Program-made: the position numbers and the translations under genes
Assembly: GCA_038030265.1 (NCBI GenBank)
Contig: CM075941.1
Location: 53,917,952 to 53,981,951, forward strand
Length of the DNA: 64,000 nt
Source of the DNA: Corythucha ciliata
Lineage: Eukaryota > Arthropoda > Insecta > Hemiptera > Tingidae
Reading direction: 5' to 3'
The notes under the pieces: generated by a model
The model's database searches: none
What the model was told of the DNA's origin: nothing
The model's input: only the letters and a program-made list of their open reading frames with translations
Part shown: positions 1 to 10,383 of the stretch, in pieces
How the letters are laid out: every line of letters begins with the position of its first letter
How positions within the stretch are numbered: position 1 is the first letter of the stretch

Positions 1-253
1 CTGGGGCTCGTTATCAGCTAAGTAGAGGGGTTTCTGAAATATTGATGTGTGTGGGGGAGGGGAGGTATGTGTCTATCAACTTGATATTGAGAGAGGTGTT
101 GGGGTTATACAAGGTGAATATAATGAAAAAAGTGAATAATCTTAGGGGTTATAGGCTCTGGTTCGTTCGGAGTTCCATCGTAACTTAAATTTACCCCACC
201 ATCACCCCACTGCAGCACCTCGCTAGTAAATAAATTAAAACTCCTCGGAGGGC
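1..253 (+). repeat. Left copy of a long direct duplication flanking the first LINE
   Basis: This stretch recurs almost unchanged at 7,141-7,391. I see a 2-bp indel (gagaga versus gaga near 88) and substitutions near 180 and 222. The two copies part exactly where the LINE sequence begins (about 253). The match already runs at the first base of the window, so the duplicate probably extends further upstream. It is either an unusually long target-site duplication or a tandem duplication. Confidence 0.9.
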
Positions 254-678
254 GGAGGAGTTAGAATTCACCCACCGTATCTCCTGCGTGTCGTAAGAGG
301 CGACTAAAAGGGGCGAATGGACGGATTCGTTAACCTCGTAAGGCAACCGTCTAAGGGAGCATACCCTGAAAGAAAAGCCGGGGGTCGGGCCTCGACAGCC
401 ACAGGCATCCCGAACCTCGCAGGGTGACGCCTTACAGGTGTCATACGGGCTTGGTGAACCTGGGGTCCTGTCGCCTAGTTGCAGGGACTCATCCCAGCCC
501 CGCAGCTATCCCTATAGGCCTTCGGCCTTCCTTTCCACTATCCTTATCCTTCCCCTCTCACACCTCCCTCGGATTGATTTTATGCGGCTGACCCGGAAGA
601 CATGGGAATATCTGGATTATAGGGCTGAGATGTCTCGCCCGCCCTGGCCGTAGGGTAAAAAGGCAAACTATAGTCAAA

Positions 679-2489
679 ATGGACAGCACAAAACACAATG
701 ATGCCGGACTGATCCATCGGAACCCGGGGGGTAGTCAGGACCCTTTGGGCGAACCAGGCGATATGGAAATGGACAATCAACATGGACAAAGCAATGAAGA
801 GAGTGGCGGGGGGTCGGCCCTTGTCCACTCTCCGAGCAATACTGCCAAGCCAGGCCACAGTTTGACAGAGATGGGCGTCAATGAGCATGGATTAAGGCTC
901 CTAGCAAGACGACCCGGACTAATGAGATCGATGGAGTTATTGAGGCAAACGCTGAATCGGACTAGTAGTGTCGAAAGCGTCAGCTCCACTGCTGCTGGTG
1001 CATCCACAGCAAGTGATGTAGACAGGAAGAGAAAAGAAATCTCGATGGAGCCATATGATCCGCAGGATAACTGGAATGCGGACATATTAGGGAGATCCAA
1101 ACGGTTTAAAAGACGAAGTCCTATGAAACATGACGTATTACGGAACAAGGAAAGTAGTCTGCCTAAAACGAGACAAGTGGAAACAGAAGTCTGGGATAGG
1201 TTTGTTGTCCTGGAAAAACCAAACGGGTCATTTCAAAAAACGTCCGTCTTCCTAATTGCGAGACACATAGATGCTGCCGTTGGAGGGTGAAGAATGTTAG
1301 GAAAACTGCGTCCGGAAAGCTTGTAATTGAAACGATATCGAGAGAACAGTCCGATAAGCTGAAAAGCCTGAAAAAGTTTATCGACGAGGAGGTAAATCCT
1401 GTTGTACCTGAGAGACTAAATACTATCAGAGGCGTCATTCGATCTGAAGAACTCAAGCACTCAAACGAAGAAGAAACAATGGAATTTCTCAAACCGTATA
1501 GTGTGATAGCTGCCAGATTTGTAACCAGAAAAGTGAATGGAATAGATGAAAACACTGGGACAGTTATTCTGACATTTAAGGGAAAGGTCCTCCCTGACGT
1601 CATATACGCGGCTTATCAAAGATTTAGAGTGCGGCCTTACATAAATGCTCCGAGGAGGTGCTTTAGGTGCCAAAACTTTGGACATACACAGGGCAGGTGC
1701 AAGAATGAAGAAACCTGCGAGTGTGGCAAGCCGGCTCACGCAAATGTGGATAGTGAAGAATGTGACGTCCCACCAAAGTGTGTCAATTGTGGTGGAGCTC
1801 ACAAAGCAGGAGACAGAACGTGCCCAGTGTATAAAACGGAATTTGAAATTCAAAGGGTCATGGTCACGCAAAATATTAGCTTTTTTCAAGCGAAAGCCTA
1901 TGTAGCTGGAGGTGGCATTAAGCCTGGAGTCTCGTATGCGGGCGCCGCGGCTCATGGCCGAGTGCAAGCTCCGCAGACCAAGACCCCAGAGACCCTGCAT
2001 AGGAATCGCCCTCCCAAACAAAAAAACCTTCGTAGTGGGGAGGTAGTGACAGAAACCCCAACCCCCCCGAAAACTAATAAATGGAATTCCCCGAATGCTC
2101 CGTTCGTTGCGGATATTGAACTAGAGATCCAAAATGTAAATAGAGGAAATGAAACTACTAATAATTCAGATAAGAGCGTTCCCCTGTTGAAGGCTTCTGA
2201 TGATAGCGCGAACACCCAGAAGGAAGTTGCACCTAAGAGTCTTACAGGGAAGATAGAAAGACCGATGGAGGAAACTGGAGGAGTTGAACTGGGATTATTG
2301 GTAGATTTTGGTGTTGACTCTGCCAACTCCCAGCCTCGGGATATCATTGCTGAGGGAACCCCAGACCAATCGGATTCTAACGGCCAGGAAGAAGGGAGCC
2401 AGGGCCCTGGTAATAAGGGATGGCGAAAAGGAAGAAGAGGAAATTGGGAGGAGCAAAAAAAGAAAGGAAGACGAAAACGACTAGTTTGA
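679..2489 (+). pseudogene. LINE ORF1 (gag-like RNA-binding protein), one frameshift
   Basis: ORF1 proteins of such LINEs coat the element RNA and act as nucleic-acid chaperones. The reading frame from the ATG at 679 ends at a TGA at 1,288-1,290, and the continuing gag sequence is in the -1 frame from 1,287 to 2,489. The first part is Ser/Gly-rich with a basic patch (KRFKRR). The second part has tandem zinc knuckles at about 1,660-1,830: CFRCQNFGHTQGRC, CECGKPAHA and CVNCGGAHKAGDRTC. The tail is Lys/Arg-rich. I see no canonical slippery heptamer at the frame change, so a mutation is likelier than programmed frameshifting. ORF2 starts 25 bp after the ORF1 stop. Confidence 0.8.
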
Positions 2490-2514
2490 CGCCAGCCTTG
2501 CATCTGTAATTCAT

Positions 2515-5500
2515 ATGTATAATCATATTCTACAGTGGAATATTCGTGGATATCACCAACATTCAGATGAACTTAGATTCCTGATATCAGAGCACTCGCC
2601 ATTCCTAATAGCGCTTCAGGAAACACATTTTTCAAATTCCTTCTATTCGGCCCCACCACAATATGCGCTGTTCCATAGGAGTTGTGAGGTGCGAGATGGT
2701 GGAAGGCGACACGGGGGACTGCTGTCATGGTTAAAAACTCTTGCAACCCATCGGAAGTGCCAACGCACTCACCCCTTCAAGCCGTTGCAATCCGAATAGT
2801 TTTTCCGCTTACTGTTACAGTGTGTTCACTTTACCTACCAGACAACTCGTGGGATCCAGAAGATCTTCGGAACCTGATAGCATCCCTACCACCACCGGTT
2901 TTAATACTTACCGACTCAAACTGTCACCATGCTTCATGGGGATCAAATCGAAGCACGCGGATTGGAGAAACTCTTGCTAATATATTGTCTGATAATAACT
3001 TAATTGTGCTAAATAATGGTTCCCCCACCCATTTCACTTCCAGCTCCGGCACATCTGACGCAATTGACCTGAGCATTGTGAGTACGAGTCTTGCAACTGC
3101 CTTCGACTGGAGTGTCCTTTCCGATCTCCATCATTCGGATCACTACCCGATCCTTATTTCCCAGACGGTTTGCACCCAGGATTATAACTTGTACCCCGAA
3201 CGATGGGTACTACAACAGGCTGACTGGGATAAATATTCGCAAAGCCTTTCCATACCTACACTCACTGGCAACCTCGATCTAGACGTACAAAATATGACTG
3301 ATGCGATCAATTATGCTGCTAGTCAGGCGATCCCTCGTAAATCCCGCAACCAAACGCGCCCATCAGTACCGTGGTGGAATGAGGAGATACGTCAGGCCAA
3401 CCGTGACAAAAAAAGAGCTTTTAATTGGTATAAAAAACATCCTTCAAATGATAATTTGATTGCCTTTAAACGGCTAAGAGCGCATGAACGTCGGTTGAAG
3501 GTGACTGCGAAGAGGGATTCATGGCGAAGATACGTCGCACAAATTAATTCCTCGACCACGAGTCGAGAGGTATGGCGAAGAGTTAGATCCCTGAAAGGCG
3601 TTTCTAATTGTGAACGCCCTGTGGCGATAATTACCCCGACAGGCGACATTGCGCGCGAGCCGTTGGATGTTGCTAATTACATCGCGGACCACATGGAACA
3701 CGTAACAACCCCCGGAACAGCGGATCCACCAATACAGTTGCCACCGGAAAATATCCTTGCCTCAGTGCACCCTGAAATAGAAAATTATAACGTTCCATTC
3801 AGGCTTTTCGAGCTTGACCATTTCATAGCAGAGCTACCGTGCAATAAAGCCCCGGGGCCTGATGGTATACCCAATGAGATGCTGAAACATTTGCCCGGTC
3901 ATTGCAAGAAACAACTACTAGACCTTTATAATTCCTTGTGGACTCGACACTGCTACCCGGAAGCATGGAAATTAGCACACGTTGTCCCTGTCCTAAAACC
4001 TGGAAAAAATCCTCTCGAAGTTGCCAGCTATCGCCCCATTTCTCTTACGTGCGGCCTTGGTAAACTTTTTGAGAAGTTGATCAACTATAGATTGATGAAA
4101 GTATTGGAGCAGCGGGAGCTTATTAATCCCTCACAGACTGCATTTCGCGAGGGTCATTCGACTGTGGACCAGTTGCTCCTAGTGGAAAACCATATTCTGA
4201 ATGCTTTTCTAAATCGTGAACACGTCACAGCAATATTTTTTGACTTGAAAAACGCTTTTGATAAGGTGAGCCGTGTGTCAATAATCCAACAGTTATCACG
4301 ATGGGGTTTCAAGGGCAATCTTCCACTCATGCTCCAGAACTTCCTAACTGACCGAGTTTTCTCAGTTCGAATAGGTAACACCTATTCCTCTAATCGTGAG
4401 CAATTGACTGGTATACCACAGGGGTCAGTATTGAGCGTTACATTATTTCTTATAGCCGTAAATGAAATAACGGACGGCCTTCCTGCTGGTGTGTCTGCGT
4501 CTATCTATGCTGATGACCTTCTGCTTTATGCGACAGATCCCTCAGCTCCCCAGGAATTGTCTGAGCTACAAATTGCTATAAACCACCTTGTGCAAAATGC
4601 TAAAAGTATTGGGCTCCATTTCTCGCGCGAAAAAACAGCCGCAGTTCATTTCTGCCGACTGCGGGCTCGTCATGACCCTCCATCACTAACCTTAATGGAT
4701 TCCCCCGTGCCATACCAAGAGTCGCATAAATTTCTGGGTGTTGTTCTGGATAAGCAGCTTCGCTGGAAAGAGCACATTCACCAGGTTAATATCCATTGCA
4801 CCAAAATCCTCAATATAATACGAATGTTATCTAGTCATAAATGGGGTTCAGAACCCTGTACCCTTGTAAAAATTTGGAACTGTCTTGCGCGATCGAAGAT
4901 TGAATATGGAGTCCAGGCGTATAGCTCAGCAAGAAAGAGTTGGCTTTTGCCATTAGAAAGAACGTATCAAGCGGGGCTTCGCATCGCCCTTGGAGCCTAT
5001 CGGACAACCCCTTGCGATGACTTGTATGTTTTGTCAAAAAATCTTCCACTGAAGTATCGTTTCCAACAGCTTATTCTAAATTACTCAGCGGCCATCCAGT
5101 CTAAAACTTTTCACATTTTCCATAAACCTCTGTTCGACGTCGGGGACTCCAGTGAATATTCCGCCCTCCCAAGCCGCTCCCGACCCATCTCTGTTCGACT
5201 AAAGGAAGCACTCGTTAGGTACCAAACTCAACTCCATCCCACAGTCCCGTATATAAGATCCGAGGTACATCCGTGGTTGTATCCCGATTTCAACATTGAT
5301 GCCTCCCTCATAAAGCACTCAAAAACTCAAGTGCTGGCCGAGGAGTTCAGACTTCTTTTTAATGAAGCTATAACCAAATATGGTGGCTTCACAAAAATTT
5401 ACACCGATGGTTCGAGAATGGCCTCCGGAGTAGGTTGTGCATACTACTCCCCGTCGATCACCACTTTCCTCTGTCCATTGCCGCCATTCTTTTCCGTTTA

Positions 5501-6212
5501 CTCGGCAGAACTATACGGAATCTCTTTTGCACTTGACTTTTGCCTAACCCACGACTCCCTATCATATTTACTACTTGTTGATTCCTTCAGTGCACTAGCA
5601 GCGATAAACAACAAGTTTGCGAGAGACCCGGCTGTAGTAATGATTCACCAAAAACTTTATTCATTAAACCAGGCAGGCAAATCAATAATGTTCTTTTGGA
5701 CCCCAAGCCATGTTGGAATACATGGGAATACTTGCGTAGATTCGCTGGCAAAGATTGCGGCTCGGTCACAGCCCTACAGCAGTTTATTACCCGCCAGATT
5801 AGATGATGAAAAAGCGCGAATTCGCCAGCTGGTATGGAAGGAGTGGACCTTCAACTGGGAAAGCAGCTCTTCACAGCTGCGAACAATTATAGCGGAGCCT
5901 TCGTTATACTCACCCCCAGTGCAGATGACCCGGAAAGATTCGATAGTCATCCTCCGACTTCGAACAGGTCACACTCGACTAACTAAAAGTCATTATTTCA
6001 CTAGGCAAGGCATAGGCACATGTGAGAATTGCGGGGCCCCGATCACTGTTGCCCACATTCTCATCGAATGTCCGAGATATGAGGCTGATAGGCAGAGGAA
6101 TGCGCTCCCGGGACCGGGAGATAGGAGCCTTGCTGCACTCCTTTCTACTAATGCATACCTGCAAAATATTATCAAGTTCCTGCAAAGAATTAACTTATTC
6201 CACTCAATCTAG
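2515..6212 (+). pseudogene. LINE ORF2: endonuclease, reverse transcriptase, RNase H; one frameshift
   Basis: The protein nicks target DNA and copies the element RNA into it. The apurinic-type endonuclease begins at 2,515 (LQWNIRGYHQHSDELRFL; QETHF). The frame is lost inside a run of five Gs at about 2,713-2,717 and resumes in the next frame, which stays open for about 1,160 codons to 6,212. Endonuclease motifs LTDSNCHHASWGS and SDHYPIL follow. The reverse transcriptase has AFREGHSTVDQLL, FFDLKNAFDKV, GIPQGSVLS and the catalytic YADD at about 4,507-4,518. RNase H has IYTDGSRMASGVG, SAELYGI, DSFSAL and TPSHVGIHGN (about 5,395-5,750). A C-terminal zinc motif CENCGAPITVAHILIEC lies near 6,022-6,075. 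A single-base indel is the only break seen. Confidence 0.88.
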
Positions 6213-6649
6213 TCATTATCTTCAGTTGCATCTGGGCTAGTGAAGTAAACATTACATATGGCTGTGATACTGGTTGTCCAGTGGTGTTAGTGACTAGGCT
6301 GTGGAAAGGATATTGATTTCTTCTAGTCAAGTTTTTCAGTTCAGTAATAACATACTATTTACCTTAATTTAGTTTTATTAGTTTCTTATAGGAATTGTGA
6401 TATCTGGCCAGTGATAAATTTCCAGTCAAAGTAACTGGGATGAAATCCGACGAAGTCCTGAAACGGCACACAAAGTAGCAAGCTGATAAATTATGACATC
6501 GCACAAAGTATACTTATCTGACGAATAATGTTGAACACCAATATGAAGAACTAAGCTGAAGGCCAAAACCTTGGAAATAACCATTGATACGTACTTGTCT
6601 GAATGGGCTAATGACCTCGACGTCGATGCCCCAAAAAAAAAAAAAAAAA
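6213..6649 (+). other. LINE 3' UTR and poly(A) tail
   Basis: Non-coding sequence between the ORF2 stop and the A17 run at 6,633-6,649. I see no further ORF or conserved structure by eye. Confidence 0.75.
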
Positions 6650-6675
6650 TGTAATTCAATTACTGCCCAGCCCTG
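6650..6675 (-). repeat. Solitary hAT-type terminal inverted repeat abutting the LINE tail
   Basis: The segment GTAATTCAATTACTGCCCAG followed by CCCTG is the reverse complement of the element end at 58,329 (CAGGGCTGGGCAG followed by TAATTGAATTAC). No matching left end lies nearby. It begins immediately after the LINE poly(A) tail. Confidence 0.75.
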
Positions 6676-7140
6676 TGCATATCACCAACCATTAAGTAAA
6701 CTAGGAAAAGTAGAAACCCGCGATTCCATATCGTGAGATATCAAGCCCTCAAGACCTAGCGATCTTGACGGTGAGGATCTATCTTTGAACTTGTTGGATG
6801 AAATTAATTCAAATAAGAAGGACGCTGCGCGTTCGAGGGGATTTCTCCCGCTCACCATCACCCAAACACCGCGAGAGGGCCCTTTCCGGGCACCCTGAAA
6901 TTTGTACAAAGGGAGGGGGCACCAACGGTTTTACGGGTCTGTGCGTAGAATTGGCTGTTTTGTTGGGGCGAAATCCTTGCCTAAATTTCCCCTGCCCTTG
7001 GCCCTGACTTGGAGGAGTTTTTAATAGACCTTTCTGTTGAAGCCCCCCCCCCCTTGAGGTAAATCACTCGAAATAAATTCTCTTGATCCAAACTTGATGT
7101 TCCATCAAGAAGTTTCTAGTCGTTCAATAATTTCCTATGT
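6676..7140. other. Unique spacer between the TIR remnant and the right duplication copy
   Basis: No gene recognised. It contains a C12-type homopolymer run near 7,045. If the duplication is a long target-site duplication, this segment should recur upstream of the window start. Confidence 0.5.
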
Positions 7141-7391
7141 CTGGGGCTCGTTATCAGCTAAGTAGAGGGGTTTCTGAAATATTGATGTGTGTGGGGGAGG
7201 GGAGGTATGTGTCTATCAACTTGATATTGAGAGGTGTTGGGGTTATACAAGGTGAATATAATGAAAAAAGTGAATAATCTTAGGGGTTATAGGCTCTGGT
7301 TCGTTCGGAGTTCCATCGAAACTTAAATTTACCCCACCATCACCCCACTGCAGCACCTCGCTCGTAAATAAATTAAAACTCCTCGGAGGGC
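7141..7391 (+). repeat. Right copy of the long direct duplication
   Basis: Matches 1-253 with about three differences. Beyond 7,391 the sequence becomes unrelated to the LINE start, which defines the right edge of the duplicated segment. Confidence 0.9.
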
Positions 7392-10383
7392 CGGTAAAAA
7401 TTTTTTTTTCTCTCGACACAGCAAACATTCAAAAGTTCTCAAACTACGAAGTCTAACTTTTCGTTATCTTACCCCCATGGTATTACATTTTATGTTTCCA
7501 CCCTTGAAAAGCTAAAAACAAGGAGAAAACTTGAATCGATAAGTAACTCGAGACCCCCTTCTCTCCACACCTTTGTTTTGCTAGCCAGGAGCTTGATTTT
7601 TTTTTATCTCCGCCTTTTCACTGACTAGTTGATATCCTTGAAAAAAGATATTTCAGCTACCAGGTACCATTTTTTCATCTCCACACAAAAACGTCGAGAA
7701 GGATTCTCTCTCAAACCCTTACCCACACACCCGCAGACTTCTCCCATTTCCACACAACCAACGATGAGACGAAAGTGGCAGGGATTGTTTTTTTTTATTA
7801 CACAAAAAGAAAAGTACATTTGTCAAAAGGAATTCTGAGAAAAGCACAGCGGTAATCGTACCCTCCCCCCTCCAGTACCAGGTTTTTTTCCGGGGTGACA
7901 AGGGCGGCGATAAAGGTAATTCGTCTCGTTTTTCAAATTATCCTATCAGAAAATCTGGATAAAAAGGATATAACATCACTCGTTCAAACTCGAGAATCAA
8001 ACTATTTTACGGTATAAACCTTTCTCTCGCTTTATTGTAGGATCATTTGTCTTAATACGCCATAAAGGGTGATCGACGTATTGAAAACGAAAAAATAAAT
8101 AAAACTCGATAAATTGCATTTCTTTGTGAAAAAAAGAAAGAAGATCTGAAGCTAAAATTTGGGGGTCGAATAATTCTCAACGATCTTCCTTCCCCAAAAC
8201 CACTTTTATTGAAGCAGACAGAAGAAAGAATTCCTCTCGCAAAATTATGAAAGTGTCGATCAAGTTAACCCAATCAGCGCTGGGTGAAGGTTGGGAGATT
8301 TTATAGACTTGACCCCGAACTAGAGGGGACGGTTTTATCGACATGATCGAAATGGGAGAGGATAGAGGGGGCGTGTAATCTGGTACAATTTTCCTCTCAC
8401 GACATATTGGTGAGTGTGTGATTGGAGGCGGGGGTTATATGTATGTCGTTCGGGTAAATGGGATTTATTACGAAACATCTCGATAGTCTTTTGTTGGTGG
8501 GGCGTGTGATTGGCCGGGCTGTGCGAAAATAACCGAGTTAATCAGATAACTGGGGGGGGGGGGGAGCATGAACACGATGTAAAACGCGTCGCCCCTTTAT
8601 TTCACGCTAAATCAATAACCACCCCCTTCACCGCGATAACTCAAGAGAGTTTTTCAAAGGGGATTTCCCCGCCAACTTAAACCCTTTTTTTCATTGAAGA
8701 GGGTTCACTTAAGTGTTGGGGCTCTTAACTTGTTGCTCCAGTCTCCTTGCACTTCAGTACACCCTTCCGGACGCTCCTCTCAATTGAAACTTTCTTTCAT
8801 TTGTAAAGAAAATGAAAATCGTGGATCCTCGTTTCTGTTTTTTTGATAGCAAAATCGTTGAAAAAGGCTATCAGTAGCATGAACCACCCTCCCCCCCCCC
8901 CCCGAAAACACAATTTTCCCGTCATTCCATCCTGTCTCTTGTGGCTATGAAAAAAGGTGGACTTCGTAATGCACAATCATGCGCAAAATTTGTTACCCTG
9001 TTATATGCAGGAGGTGAACTGATGCATTTTGTTTCATTCCTCCCCTCTGTCACTCCACGCTATATTTTTCCTGTATTTCAATGACAAAAGAGACGGGGTA
9101 CATTTCATTAGCGAATAAATTGGAAAAGATTCGATTCAGCTTGTTGTCAAAGGCTTGATGGGTCGATTGGAAGGAAGGGGGAAGCCAATGAAAAAAAAGA
9201 GACGATGAGAATAAAAGAAGAATGGAAGGAGCGGAAGAGAAAAGTCTGATTTGATTTAGCTTGGTTTCAACTTGATTCACAAAGACGTAATTGGAAAACT
9301 CATCTCACGCACGCAACAGAACCGTTTCACTGGTTACGAGATGGGGTCATTAAAGCTGAACTCGAGGAAAATTACATCGGTATGGAGCTATTCACCGTTC
9401 GTTTACACAACCGACATGCAAATTCAACAGTTAGACCTGTTGATAGTGCACAATCTTTGGGAATAACAAGTAGAATAATATGGAAATGTCTATTGCGAGT
9501 AAACAGTACATACTACGATGCATGATACAAACTACGATCAGCAAACATTTGTGCCCATAACCCACGCTCACCAGAACCAATAGTTCCAAGATCATTCATT
9601 TTCACTCCATACGCCTCCCAAGACGATTCAACATTTAAATAATTTTTTTCGCCCTGTTTTCCTCTTTTCAACGCCATCATAGAACCATGGATCCAGAGTC
9701 GATTTCAACGGTCATAGCGGTGGGGTGACCGCACCAATTCCTGACCCACCCGTACAAAACCCTCACACACGACTTGGGGGTTCCTTGAATTTCCCCTTTC
9801 ACCCATCTGCAATTCGAATGCCCTCGAACGATCTAACCGCAGCTAAGCGCAAGAACCCACACATCCCCACCTTACTACCATGAAAATAGTTTCTTCGCAT
9901 TCAAACTCGAGGAAACTGGTTTCCCCCTAGGGGCCAACTAAACCATAAAACGTTCGTAGGGCGAAGAAAAATTATTTTACAAAGTTTCCTTTGAAGGGGG
10001 TAAACTGGTGGTGTGAAAATGTGTGTGTGTGAGGGGGGGGGGGTACATTTTGCCGCATCACTTAAAAGAGTCCGGGAAATTTCCATGAGGTTTTCATTTG
10101 CCCCCCCCCCCACCCTGCAACGGGGGCTTGCATCGTTGCTCTAAATGGTGTCCCCCTCCCTCACTATCTGCACTATCACCACCACCAGCAGAAATTTCAA
10201 GCTATGTATAAGTGTCGCGGGACACTACGGTGTAAGCGCACCTTTTAAAAGCGAATTTTGGCGTGAGTGAAAGCAAATACATAGTGAGCAGGCAGTGCAG
10301 CCATGAGTCCCCAGTGAATAAACTCGACCGCCCCTACAGCGGCGTTGTGCGGGTTTTTGGTATCACACAGTATTGTCAGGGGT
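7392..10383. other. About 3 kb without a recognisable gene
   Basis: Only short, unconvincing ORFs occur. The notable content is G/C homopolymers: G13 at 8,552-8,564, C13 at 8,891-8,903, G11 at about 10,033-10,043 and C11 at 10,101-10,111, plus a short (TG)n at about 10,017-10,030. The last part (about 10,200-10,383) may be the 3' UTR of the minus-strand LINE that follows. Confidence 0.6.

Larger units (their letters stand above)
253..6649 (+). mobile_element. Near full-length non-LTR retrotransposon (LINE, I/R1-like with RNase H)
   Basis: A 5' untranslated leader of about 425 bp is followed by ORF1 with CCHC zinc knuckles, ORF2 with endonuclease, reverse transcriptase and RNase H, a 437-bp 3' UTR and a 17-A tail at 6,633-6,649. 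Two ORFs with an RNase H domain place it in the I/R1/Nimb-like group of LINEs; the exact clade cannot be fixed by eye. Both ORFs carry one frameshift, so this copy is probably inactive though recent. The 5' end was placed where it departs from the flanking duplication. Confidence 0.88.

Noticed and set aside
239..262. Inverted AACTCCTC...GAGGAGTT at the LINE 5' junction
   Set aside because: Half belongs to the flank and half to the LINE; probably coincidence or microhomology and not a regulatory hairpin.
1285..1292. Programmed frameshift in the first LINE ORF1
   Set aside because: No slippery heptamer is in phase, and ORF2 of the same copy also has a single-base lesion in a G-run. Mutation is the simpler reading.
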